This document shows, one piece after another, positions 43,417 through 51,067 of a stretch of 64,000 nt of DNA; the first letter of the stretch is position 1, and every line of letters begins with the position of its first letter. The notes beneath the pieces were generated by a model. It saw nothing but the letters and a program-made list of their open reading frames with translations, made no database searches and was not told the origin of the DNA. The stretch spans positions 992,001 through 1,056,000 of the forward strand of contig OZ241740.1 in assembly GCA_965200975.1 (NCBI GenBank). The letters are read 5' to 3'. Origin of the DNA: S5-327 sp965200975 (GTDB lineage Bacteria > Chloroflexota > Dehalococcoidia > Lucifugimonadales > Australimonadaceae). Position numbers and translations under genes: made by a program.

Positions 43417-43440
43417 GTTCGCTCTCCTCCTCGTCGCTCT

Positions 43441-43650
43441 TCACTCGTCACTTTCGCTGCTCCCGTCGTCGCCGCCGACCGGGTAGTTCCCTGCGAGCAG
43501 GTCGGACATCTCGGCGACGCGGCCCTCGAATATTCTCCCCTCGATTGAGGACGCAATGCTCGCTCTCCACCCGTCGTCGACTTTGAGAAGGCGGATAGTG
43601 AGATGGCCGTCGTGGACGACGATTTCGTCTGCGGATTCCGGCCATTGCAT
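43441..43650 (-). CDS. Small hypothetical protein
   Basis: A 69-residue ORF. The start at 43650 is chosen for its Shine-Dalgarno GGAGGAGG 7 nt upstream; in-frame ATGs at 43680 and 43740 lack one. The sequence begins MQWPESADEIVVHDGHLTIR and ends in an acidic tail GGDDGSSESDE. No domain is recognised. It precedes the SDR gene on the same strand. Confidence 0.5.
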   Translation of the reverse strand: MQWPESADEIVVHDGHLTIRLLKVDDGWRASIASSIEGRIFEGRVAEMSDLLAGNYPVGGDDGSSESDE

Positions 43651-43741
43651 AGCGCGCCCTCCTCCCGGAGCGTCCATCATCGCCCCGAACCGCTGCAGGC
43701 GCAAGAACAGCGCAGGCCAGAGTAACTGTTCAGAGCTCATG

Positions 43742-43775
43742 CGTGGGTCTGGGGGAGCGAACGCTCTCCCAGGCG
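43742..43775 (+). repeat. Intergenic palindromic repeat, copy F
   Basis: A partial copy: GGGTCTGGGGGAGCGAACGC followed by TCTCCCAGG, between the small ORF and cinA. Confidence 0.6.
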
Positions 43776-43808
43776 ACGAGGATTGCCCCGCTAATGCGCG
43801 GAGAGGGC

Positions 43809-43814
43809 TATACT
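43809..43814 (+). promoter_or_regulatory. Candidate -10 box for a leaderless cinA transcript
   Basis: TATACT ends 10 nt before the cinA ATG, placing the transcription start almost on the start codon. No Shine-Dalgarno fits between them. Confidence 0.5.
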
Positions 43815-43824
43815 CCCTCTCGCT

Positions 43825-45060
43825 ATGAAAGCTGAAATCATTGCGGTCGGCACCGAACTCCTCATGGGCGAGACGCAGGACACCAACTCGTCCTGGATCG
43901 GGCAGCGGCTGCCCGAGTTCGGCCTCGAGCTCCAGTTCGTCACTATCGTCGGCGACGACCTTACCCGCCTCACCGAGACGCTCGACCGGGCGTGGCGCCG
44001 CTCCGATGTCGTCATCGCTATGGGAGGGCTCGGCCCCACGCTCGACGACCTGACTCGCGACGGCATCGCCAATATGCTCGGCGAGCAGATCTCCACCGAC
44101 CCGGAGCTCAAGACCTGGCTGGAAGAGAACTTCGCCCGCCGCGGCGCGCAGCCTATGCCGCAGCAGAACCTCCGGCAGGCCGGCGTCATTCCCTCCGCCA
44201 AGGCTATCCGCAACTCTATGGGCACTGCTCCCAGCTGGTGGATCGACAACGGCAGCAAGATACTGCTCACCCTCCCCGGGCCTCCCCGCGAACTCACCAA
44301 TATGTGGTCCACCGAGATCGCGCCGCGGCTCAAGGAGCGCATCCCCGGGCAGAAGATACTCTCCCGCACCTTCAAGACCATCGGGCTCTCCGAAGCCGCC
44401 GTCGACGAGGCCGTCCGCGACGTATACGACCTCGACGGCATGGACTTTGGCGTTTACGCCAAGCAGGACGGCATCTACCTGCGCGCGATCGCCAAGGCCG
44501 ACACCGAGGCCGAAGCCCTCAACACGCTGCTCCGCGCCGAGGCGATGGTCCGGGACGCGCTCAGCGCCTACATCTGGGGCGTCGACGAGGACTATCCGCC
44601 TGCCCGCGCCGGGGAGCTGCTCCGCGAGAAGAAGCTCACGCTGGCCGTGCTCGAGTCCTGCACCGGGGGGATGGTCGGCGCCGCTATTACGGAGATCTCC
44701 GGCGCGTCCGACTACTTTGTGGGCGGGGCGATCGTCTACTCGAACGAGAGCAAGGCTCGGCTTGGCGTCTCCGTCGAAACACTGCGCGAGCACGGCGCGG
44801 TGAGCAGCGAGACCGCGCGCGCTATGGCGGAGGCCGCCTGCCGCGCATACGGCGCCGATTGCGCTATCAGCGTCACCGGCGTCGCCGGCCCCGGCGATCA
44901 GGACGGCGTGAAGGCAGGCACGGTCTTCATCGGCGTCGCTACTCCGTCCGGCGTGGAGGTTGCGCGGCACGAGTTCCCGTCGCGCCGCCCGCTCGTGCGC
45001 AACCGCGCCGTCACCGCTGCGCTCCTGCAGCTCATTCAGGCGCTTCAGAGCGAGGAGTAG
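43825..45060 (+). CDS. cinA: CinA family protein (nicotinamide-nucleotide amidohydrolase/ADP-ribose pyrophosphatase)
   Basis: A 411-residue two-domain protein. The N-terminal MoCF/COG1058 domain carries MKAEIIAVGTELLMGETQDT and AMGGLGPTLDDLTRDG. The C-terminal CinA amidase domain carries AVLESCTGGMVGAAITEISG (Ser/Thr nucleophile region) and SVTGVAGPGDQDGVKAGTVF. The family hydrolyses NMN to recycle pyridine nucleotides and cleaves ADP-ribose, and is linked to competence and recA in some bacteria. Here it stands alone. A TATACT box 10 nt upstream of the ATG suggests a leaderless mRNA. Confidence 0.96.
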   Translation: MKAEIIAVGTELLMGETQDTNSSWIGQRLPEFGLELQFVTIVGDDLTRLTETLDRAWRRSDVVIAMGGLGPTLDDLTRDGIANMLGEQISTDPELKTWLEENFARRGAQPMPQQNLRQAGVIPSAKAIRNSMGTAPSWWIDNGSKILLTLPGPPRELTNMWSTEIAPRLKERIPGQKILSRTFKTIGLSEAAVDEAVRDVYDLDGMDFGVYAKQDGIYLRAIAKADTEAEALNTLLRAEAMVRDALSAYIWGVDEDYPPARAGELLREKKLTLAVLESCTGGMVGAAITEISGASDYFVGGAIVYSNESKARLGVSVETLREHGAVSSETARAMAEAACRAYGADCAISVTGVAGPGDQDGVKAGTVFIGVATPSGVEVARHEFPSRRPLVRNRAVTAALLQLIQALQSEE

Positions 45061-45124
45061 GCAGGCCGCAGGCGCCGCGTTGCGCCAATCGCTTCCGTCC
45101 GCGGCTGTCCGCCGCCGTCATCGC

Positions 45125-45295
45125 TTGACGGATGTGCAGAGCTGCGGCTGTCCGCTTGCGCGGCGACGTTCGCGGTAGAGTTGCTTGGCGCCCCCGACAG
45201 GACTCGAACCTTGACGGATTTGCAGAGCTACGGCTGTCTGCTTGCGCGGCGACGTTTGCTGTAGAGCCGTTGGTGCCCCCGACAGGACTCGAACC
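45125..45295. repeat. Tandem duplication of tRNA-Lys 3' end and flank
   Basis: Two units of 85-86 bp (45125-45210, 45211-45295), about 88% identical. The second unit ends inside tRNA-Lys. The first ends in a copy of the last 25 nt of that tRNA (45186-45210), including the CCA. Confidence 0.85.
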
Positions 45296-45345
45296 TGTAA
45301 CGCCCGGGTTAAAAGCCCGGCGCTCTGCCGTTGAGCTACGGGGGC
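45271..45345 (-). tRNA. tRNA-Lys (anticodon TTT)
   Basis: A 75-nt tRNA on the minus strand with encoded CCA. The acceptor stem is GCCCCCG/CGGGGGC, the D arm GCTC/GAGC, the anticodon stem CCGGG/CCCGG with loop CTTTTAA (anticodon TTT), and the T arm ACAGG/CCTGT with loop TTCGAGT. All stems pair fully. It lies 13 nt upstream of lepB's stop side and next to a tandem duplication of its own 3' end. Confidence 0.96.
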
Positions 45346-45358
45346 CCCTGGTTCCGGT

Positions 45359-45949
45359 CTAGGACGCTGTGCCTGAAAAGAGCGTGAGAAACCGGTCCGG
45401 CGGCCAGTATGTTAGCCATACCTCGCCTATCACATTCTCTTGCGGCACGCCTCCCCAGTGACGCGAGTCGTCGCTCCTCCCCCGGTTGTCGCCAAGCACG
45501 TAGTACTGCCCCTCGCGCACCGTCCGCTCGACAAGCGTCTCGCCCGACGGGTTCTCGACGTACGGCTCATCGAGGAGCTCGCCGTTGCGGTAGACCTCCC
45601 CGCGCTCGATGCGGATCGTATCGCCCGGCAGCCCGATGATGCGCTTGACGAAACTCTGCCGCTCGTCCCTCGGCCATCGGAAGACGATGACGTCGCCGTA
45701 ACCGGGCTCGCCGAGCGGACGCCAGACCTCGCCCTCTTCAGCCTCCATCCACGGAACCCAGCGCGCCAGCCGCTCCAGATCGACCTCCGCGTACGCCAGC
45801 CGGCTCACCAGCACTCGATCGAAGTTCTCGAACGTCGGCAGCATGCTTGGCCCCTCGACGCGGTAGTTTTGCACCGCCGACTGGATAAGCAGCACAAGGA
45901 AGATCGCAAGCGCGATAGTCTCAATGGTTTCCCTAAGGATGGATTGCAT
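45359..45949 (-). CDS. lepB: Signal peptidase I
   Basis: A membrane-bound serine protease that removes signal peptides from exported proteins; 196 residues. The N-terminal anchor is ETIALAIFLVLLIQSAV. Catalytic Ser is in VEGPSMLPTF and catalytic Lys in SFVKRIIGLPGD. The C-terminal LGDNRGRSDDSRHWGGV is box E of the family. The start at 45949 is the only one giving a normal N-terminus. A TATAAT box lies about 35 nt upstream. Confidence 0.95.
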   Translation of the reverse strand: MQSILRETIETIALAIFLVLLIQSAVQNYRVEGPSMLPTFENFDRVLVSRLAYAEVDLERLARWVPWMEAEEGEVWRPLGEPGYGDVIVFRWPRDERQSFVKRIIGLPGDTIRIERGEVYRNGELLDEPYVENPSGETLVERTVREGQYYVLGDNRGRSDDSRHWGGVPQENVIGEVWLTYWPPDRFLTLFSGTAS

Positions 45950-45983
45950 ACAGCGTAGGCGCGGCGTCGACCGCCTTCCCGCT

Positions 45984-45989
45984 ATTATA
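45984..45989 (-). promoter_or_regulatory. Candidate -10 box for lepB
   Basis: A perfect TATAAT on the minus strand 34-40 nt upstream of the lepB ATG, without an obvious -35. Confidence 0.5.
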
Positions 45990-46217
45990 CGCCTGCGCCT
46001 CACAGAGGGGTCTGCAGCAGCGGGCAGAGGGGCGCTCTCCCTGTCTGTCCTCACGGCCCGCGCCTGTGCGTACGCGCGCGAGGGCGCGCGCCCCGCACGA
46101 CGAAACCGGCGGCGTTATCATCCGGGTCAGTCAGCCGGCGCTGGGGCATGCAGAGAACTTTCCGCCCCTCTCCGGCGTTGCTTGTAGAGCACCCCTTCCG
46201 TCACGGAGGCCCCGCAA

Positions 46218-47075
46218 ATGGACAGACTCCCCAACCTCCTCTATGCCGCACGCCGGACTCCCCAGCTCCTGCTTCTGCTCGCAGCCGTCCTCGCAGCCGG
46301 GCTCCTGACCGCCGCCTGTTCGAGCGACCCGACTCCAACTCCTGCGCCCATGCCTGACGCCCAATCGACATCCGCCGCGTCCACAACCACGGAGACAGCC
46401 CGCGCAGAGCTCTTCGCCCCCGGAAGCATCTCCGTCAACGCGTCTCAAGGAATCCACGCCTCCGGATACGGCGCCGCGTCCGGATCGCCGGACATTGCAG
46501 TCCTCTCACTTGGCGTCGAGGCTGTTCGTCCCACTGTGCGCGAGGCGCGGGACGACGCCGCGAACGCCCTCGACGCCATCGTCGGCGAACTCCGCGACGC
46601 GGGCGTTGGGGACGACGACATCCACACCACGCAGTTCTCGATACACCCGCGCTACGAGTACTTCGACAACCGTCAGCATCTCACCGGGTTCGAGGTCTCC
46701 AACACGCTGAGCGTGACCCTGCGCGATCTCGACGCTGCAGGCGCCGTAGTCGATCGCGCTATCGCCGCCGGGGGCGACCTCACCCGTCTCTACGACATCT
46801 CCTTCCGCATCGAAAACACCGAGCCGCTCGAGCGGCAGGCCCGTATCAGCGCGATACAGGACGCCGTCGATAAGGCCGACCTCTACGCGGAGCAGCTGAA
46901 CGTGTCGCGAGGCGCGCTCATCTCTGTCTCCGAGAGCAGCGTCGACCCGTACGCCGTAGCGGACGTGCGGTTCGACGGCTTCGCCATGGCGGAGTCCGCC
47001 GCCGCGCCCACCCAGTTCTTCGCCGGCGAGTTCGAGGTAAGCGTTCGCGTACAGGTCGTATTCGGCATCCAGTAG
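46218..47075 (+). CDS. SIMPL-domain (DUF541) lipoprotein
   Basis: A 285-residue exported lipoprotein. The signal peptide ends in LTAAC (Cys34), followed by a short Thr/Pro/Ser linker and a SIMPL/DUF541 domain with ISVNASQGIHASGYGAASGS, LSLGVEAVRPTVREARDDAA, FSIHPRYEY and VSNTLSVTLRDLDAAGAVVD. Relatives are periplasmic or surface proteins tied to envelope stress in some bacteria, but their activity is unknown. It stands alone between lepB and the rhodanese gene. Confidence 0.9.
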   Translation: MDRLPNLLYAARRTPQLLLLLAAVLAAGLLTAACSSDPTPTPAPMPDAQSTSAASTTTETARAELFAPGSISVNASQGIHASGYGAASGSPDIAVLSLGVEAVRPTVREARDDAANALDAIVGELRDAGVGDDDIHTTQFSIHPRYEYFDNRQHLTGFEVSNTLSVTLRDLDAAGAVVDRAIAAGGDLTRLYDISFRIENTEPLERQARISAIQDAVDKADLYAEQLNVSRGALISVSESSVDPYAVADVRFDGFAMAESAAAPTQFFAGEFEVSVRVQVVFGIQ

Positions 47076-47102
47076 CGCAGCGTGCAGCCGCTAGGCGTCA
47101 TC

Positions 47103-47188
47103 ACCCAGGGGGTCTGGGGGAGCAACGGGACTACCACCCAGGGGGTCTGGGGAGCGGACGCTCTCCCAGCAGCGCGCCAGCGCTGACG
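47103..47188 (+). repeat. Intergenic palindromic repeat, copies G1 and G2
   Basis: A partial copy (47103-47128) is followed 8 nt later by a full one (47137-47188: CCCAGGGGGTCTGGGG, then AGCGGACGCTCTCCCAG, then AGCGCGCCAGCGCT). It is the best-preserved site together with copy C. Confidence 0.75.
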
Positions 47189-47255
47189 ACCCTCCCGGGA
47201 CGCTACCGCCAACGCATCGCGCTCGTTCGCCCAGCGCGGCGGAGGGTAGGGGAAG

Positions 47256-48074
47256 CTAGACGTCCAGCGGGGTGTCGTCGCGGTTGGCCCACTCGCCCAT
47301 CGAACCGTCGTACATGCAGGTCTGCGGGTGGCCTATCAGGGCGAGAGCGAATGCTGCGTGCGCCGCACGCACTCCGCCCTGTCAGTATGCGTGCACCGTC
47401 TTCTCTGGAGTAATCCCGAGGCTTCGCGTTATCGCCTCGATCTCTTCCTGGGACTTGAACGTGTCGTCTTCGGCCATCAGCTCCGACCACTCGAGGTGGA
47501 CGGCGCCCGGCACGTGGCCGACGCGGGCGTTGCCCCGCGAGTTCTCGCCTGTGTACTCGGCGGCGGCGCGGACATCCCAGATAACGACGTCGTCCTGCCC
47601 GATGGCGGCTTTCAGTTTCTCGACCGTGGAGGCTATCTCGTGGCGCGGAGGCTTGAGCTGCAACCTTCCGGGCTCGACTTTGGACGGGCCAGCCTCCACC
47701 GGACGCCCTTCCGCCATCCACTTGGTCCAGCCGCCGTTCAGCACCTTTACGTTCGTGTGTCCGTAGTAGTTGAGCACCCACCAGAGCCGTCCGGCGTCGC
47801 GGGAGTGGAACCGGTCGTACGCCACAACGAGCATGTCGTCGCTGATGCCGACCAACTCGAACCACGCCTTCGCCTCGTCGGGCGGCGCAACCAGCCGGGT
47901 GTTCCCGGAGCCCTTGATCTGCCATGAGGGCGAGAGCGCCGCGCCGGGAATGTGGCCGGACTCGAAGTCGCCGCCATCCTGCGCCATCTCCACGATCCTC
48001 ACATTCGGATCATGCAGGTGCTCGGCGAGCCAGCCAGTGTCTACGAGAAGTTCAGGGCGAGCGTAGTCCGCCAT
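47256..48074 (-). CDS. Rhodanese-type sulfurtransferase with TGA (probable selenocysteine) at the catalytic Cys
   Basis: A two-domain thiosulfate/mercaptopyruvate sulfurtransferase. Reading stops at TGA 47384-47382 after 230 codons, in the middle of the active-site loop: KTVHAY-TGA-QGGVRAAHAAFA. In rhodaneses this position is the catalytic Cys (YCxxGVRA). Beyond it the frame continues for 41 sense codons with the normal C-terminus YDGSMGEWANRDDTPLDV, and ends at TAG 47256. The full protein has 272 residues, the usual length. The N-terminal rhodanese domain lacks a Cys (AYDRFHSRDAGRLWW), as is normal for the inactive half. A SECIS-like hairpin follows the TGA. Sec-containing rhodanese-like proteins have been reported from marine metagenomes. 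Alternatives are a nonsense mutation or base error. Confidence 0.82.
47337..47381 (-). promoter_or_regulatory. Bacterial SECIS-like hairpin
   Basis: Begins right after the TGA. Outer stem CAGGGCG (47381-47375) pairs with CGCCCTG (47343-47337). Inner stem TGCGTGC/GCACGCA (47371-47365, 47361-47355) closes a GGC loop. The first loop G is 18 nt past the TGA. Known bacterial SECIS elements have a small apical loop led by G at about 16-37 nt. Confidence 0.7.
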
Positions 48075-48241
48075 GGGGACCTCCGAGGGCCTCAGAAAGT
48101 GCGGGCAGTGTCTGCAAGGCAGGCGCGCCTGTCAACCGCCGGCCCTGTGGGCCGACTGTTCGGAGCGGATAGTTGGCGCGCTATCGCTCCCCACTCCCCC
48201 GCTCTTGCGAGGAGCCCGGAGCGCTCGTTTCCGAGACTTTC

Positions 48242-49507
48242 TCATGAACTATGAGCGGTTGCGGCGGGAGGGCGCGCCAGCAGCGCGCAGACCGCCCCGA
48301 CCCCCAGAACGGCGCCGAAACTCACGAGCGCGATCGTGTAGGAGCCGTCCGACGCGTCGTAGACCGCCCCGGCGAACAGAGGGCCGGCTGCGTTCGCGCC
48401 GACTACGATCGGGTGCGTAATCCCCCGGATCATGCCAATCGACTCTCTGCCGAAGTAGTCGGCGTACACCACGGGCAGCATTGCGAAGACGCCGCCGAAC
48501 GCCATTGACTCGACGAACGTGTACGCCGCAACCCAAATGTCCGGCGGCACGACGAGCGCCGCCCACATCGCCCCCGCCGCTGCGGCCATGACCAGGAAGA
48601 TCACGGCCCGCCGCGGCATAACGGACATAAGCCATGCGGCGGCGAACCCGCCGATCAGCATCCCCAGCGCGTGCACAAGGAGCACGGGCCCCACCCACTC
48701 TCCGGCGAGTCCGCGCTCGAGGAAGAAGGGGATGCGATGAACGCCGAACCCGCCTCCCGCGAACATCGCCCCCATATGCGCCGCCATCAGCAGCCAGAAC
48801 GGCGCGGTGCGTGCGGCCTCCCGCGGACGCCACCGCGCCTCTCCCTGCGTCGCGTCCCGGCTCCGTCCGCGCTGCCGGGGCGCTCCGTCGGGATGAAGCC
48901 CGAGCTCCTCCGGTCTCCGCGCAACGATGAAGACCAGCGGGACAATCGCAAGGAGGGCGACCGCGGCGGCGAGCGTCCACAGCGTCGTCCGCCAGCCCAC
49001 GGAGGCGATCAGCGCCGCCGCAAGCAGAGGCCACGCTCCGAGGCCGAGGCGGCTGCCGTTCACGGCCAGAGCCGTCGCCAACGCTCGCCGCCGGACGAAC
49101 CAGTTTGCGATGACGGTATGCCCCCCGAGGTTCTGGATGCCCATCAGCGCGGTGCGCCCCACCGCCAGCGCCGCGTACAGCCCCGCCAGACTCCCCGCCA
49201 GGGCCAGCCCGCCGAGCGCCGCCGCCATTGCGAGCGCGCCTCCTCCCATAACCAGGCGCCCGCCGTAACGGTCCAGCATCCGCCCCACCGCCGGGCCGGC
49301 GAGCGCGGCGACGATCGTTCCAAAGCTGAACGCTCCCGAAATCGCCGTAAGCGACCAGCCGAACTCGTCCACCCAGGCGGGGATGAACACGCTGAACATC
49401 GGAGCGGCCAGCGCGCCGCTCGACAGCATCGTGAGCGACACGGCGCCGGCGACAACCCATCCGTAGTAGAACGGCGTCCGCCGCGCGAGGCCGCCGAAGA
49501 GGGGCAT
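48242..49507 (-). CDS. MFS transporter
   Basis: A 421-residue major facilitator carrier with 12 hydrophobic segments, N-terminus RRTPFYYGWVVAGAVSLTML, motif A VGRMLDRYGGRLV near 72-84, and a Gly/Ala-rich second half (HIGAMF-type helices replaced by MGAMFAGGGFGVHRIPFF). It belongs to the monocarboxylate or oxalate/formate antiporter-like branch, like the one at 25585. It begins 6 nt after another MFS gene on the same strand, so the two are co-transcribed. Substrate unknown. Confidence 0.9.
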   Translation of the reverse strand: MPLFGGLARRTPFYYGWVVAGAVSLTMLSSGALAAPMFSVFIPAWVDEFGWSLTAISGAFSFGTIVAALAGPAVGRMLDRYGGRLVMGGGALAMAAALGGLALAGSLAGLYAALAVGRTALMGIQNLGGHTVIANWFVRRRALATALAVNGSRLGLGAWPLLAAALIASVGWRTTLWTLAAAVALLAIVPLVFIVARRPEELGLHPDGAPRQRGRSRDATQGEARWRPREAARTAPFWLLMAAHMGAMFAGGGFGVHRIPFFLERGLAGEWVGPVLLVHALGMLIGGFAAAWLMSVMPRRAVIFLVMAAAAGAMWAALVVPPDIWVAAYTFVESMAFGGVFAMLPVVYADYFGRESIGMIRGITHPIVVGANAAGPLFAGAVYDASDGSYTIALVSFGAVLGVGAVCALLARPPAATAHSS

Positions 49508-49513
49508 AACCCC

Positions 49514-50752
49514 TTACGCGCGCGCTGCGGCGCGCTTGTTCAGCGTTTCGCGCGCGACGAACAGCAGCAGCGCCGCGGCGATCAGCAGCACCGGCGCATA
49601 CGCCAGAAACACCACTCCGGCGCTGTACTGCACCGCGAGGTATCCGCCCAGCAACGGGCCGGTGATAGCCCCGGTCTCCGCGAACGTCCGGCGCGCCGCC
49701 TGCAGCCGCGCGCGCACCGCTTCGGGCGCTACGTCGTACGTCGAGGTTGCGACGGAGCCGAGCGAGAGTCCGTTCGAAAAGCCCATGAGCACGCCGATCG
49801 CCGCAAGCGCCGCGAAATCGCCCGTGAACGGAATGACGAGGAACGCGATTCCGGGTATGGCCGTGCTCGGCACGGTCGCCCACTTCCGGCCCACCTTGTC
49901 GACGATGAACCCTGCCGGCACGATCATCAGCAGCGAACCCAGCATCACCACGAAAAATATCCGCCCGATGTCGGTCGGCGACAGGCCTATCCCCTCAGCG
50001 TAGACCGGCAGGATGCCCTGGTACGCCATCCGGTAGAGCATCATGCTCGCGGTTGCGAACACCAGCGTAAGGTACGTTCCCCGCCAGCGAGGCTCGATCT
50101 GGAGGAACAGCCCGCGCAGACGGCGGAACCACCCCTCCGCCGCTTTCGCGTCTCTCTCTTGCGCGCCGACGGCGGCCTGGAAGCGCGCTACGGGACGTCC
50201 GCTCGGAATGGCCAGCCCCAACATGAACACTACTGCCGCAAGACCCGCGTAAACGTAGAACACTGTCCGGAAACCGATATCGTCGCCGAGGAATCCCCCC
50301 GCAAGCGCGCCCAGGCCCATTCCCACCGAGTGGAACCCCATAAACCCGCTCATAAGCCGGCCCCGCTGGTCGGGGCGAACGAGGTCGACCCCCGCCACCT
50401 CCCGCCCCAGCATCCATGCGCTGTCCGCAGCTCCTGCAAGGAAAAGTCCCGCAAGCAGCGGCCACAGCCACGGCGTGACTGCTCCCACGAGCACCGCCAG
50501 CCCAATGACGAGCGGCCCGAGCGTTACGGCGAGCCTCGTGCCGAACCGGTCGATGATCACGCCGCCCAGGGGCTGACCGAGGAAGCGTCCTGCGGCGAAT
50601 GCCGTAACCGTCTGGGCGGCGATTCCTCCCTCGACGCCGAACTCCTGCGCGATGAGCGGGATGATAGGGAACAGCATCCCGTGCCCCGACCCCAGCAGGA
50701 TGGTGGTCGAGTACAGGGTGACGAGTCCGCGCGCTGTCGGACCAAGCCTCAT
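49514..50752 (-). CDS. MFS transporter
   Basis: A 412-residue major facilitator carrier of the drug:H+ antiporter type. The N-terminal LYSTTILLGSGHGMLFPIIP is followed by motif A GGVIIDRFGTRL near 63-74 and a second-half AGFIVDKVGRKW. Twelve membrane segments are expected. It is first of a two-gene unit with a second, different MFS gene. A TATAGT box lies about 30 nt upstream at 50780-50785 (minus strand). The cargo cannot be inferred. Confidence 0.9.
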   Translation of the reverse strand: MRLGPTARGLVTLYSTTILLGSGHGMLFPIIPLIAQEFGVEGGIAAQTVTAFAAGRFLGQPLGGVIIDRFGTRLAVTLGPLVIGLAVLVGAVTPWLWPLLAGLFLAGAADSAWMLGREVAGVDLVRPDQRGRLMSGFMGFHSVGMGLGALAGGFLGDDIGFRTVFYVYAGLAAVVFMLGLAIPSGRPVARFQAAVGAQERDAKAAEGWFRRLRGLFLQIEPRWRGTYLTLVFATASMMLYRMAYQGILPVYAEGIGLSPTDIGRIFFVVMLGSLLMIVPAGFIVDKVGRKWATVPSTAIPGIAFLVIPFTGDFAALAAIGVLMGFSNGLSLGSVATSTYDVAPEAVRARLQAARRTFAETGAITGPLLGGYLAVQYSAGVVFLAYAPVLLIAAALLLFVARETLNKRAAARA

Positions 50753-50896
50753 CGCCGCTCCGCTCTCTACGCTGCGCCAACTATACCCTACCGGGAAGGC
50801 GCTGCTCGTTCCTGTCGGCGGGCAGGGCTGGTTGCGGGGCGAATGATGCCTGCGCGCAATGGCGTCCTCCTCGGCGTAACTGTTTGGTTGCGGGAC

Positions 50897-50996
50897 AGCT
50901 GGGAGAGCGTGCGCTCCCCCAGACCCCTCGTGAGCGCTGGCGCGCTACTGGGCGTTCGCTCCCCAGACCCCCTTGTGAGCGCTGGCGGGCAGCTGC
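50897..50996 (-). repeat. Intergenic palindromic repeat, copies H1-H3, inverse orientation
   Basis: Two units and a third partial one lie head to tail in the reverse orientation (GGGAGAGCGTGCGCTCCCCC, AGACCCCT, AGCGCTGGCGCGCT, then again). They fill much of the 315-base gap 50753-51067, which also holds the promoter regions of the divergent MFS and cupin genes. Confidence 0.7.
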
Positions 50997-51067
50997 AAGT
51001 TGGGGAGGGGCGCCGTTCTCGGGTAAGATGCGCGCTGATTCGCATGTTGTCCCCCAAGGAGGGCTGT

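Noticed and set aside
45125..45295. Functional attachment site of a resident genomic island
   Set aside because: The two tRNA 3' copies are only 85 bp apart and no integrase or phage gene is in the window.
47256..47384. TGA read as Trp or Gly under an alternative genetic code
   Set aside because: TGA terminates many intact genes here (for example 493, 3530, 24317), and the position corresponds to a catalytic Cys, which favours selenocysteine.
48671..51067. Plus-strand reading extending the cupin gene about 800 codons upstream
   Set aside because: It runs antisense through two clear MFS genes, has Arg/His/Pro-rich composition with no domain, and the cupin gene has its own ATG with GGAGG at 51068.
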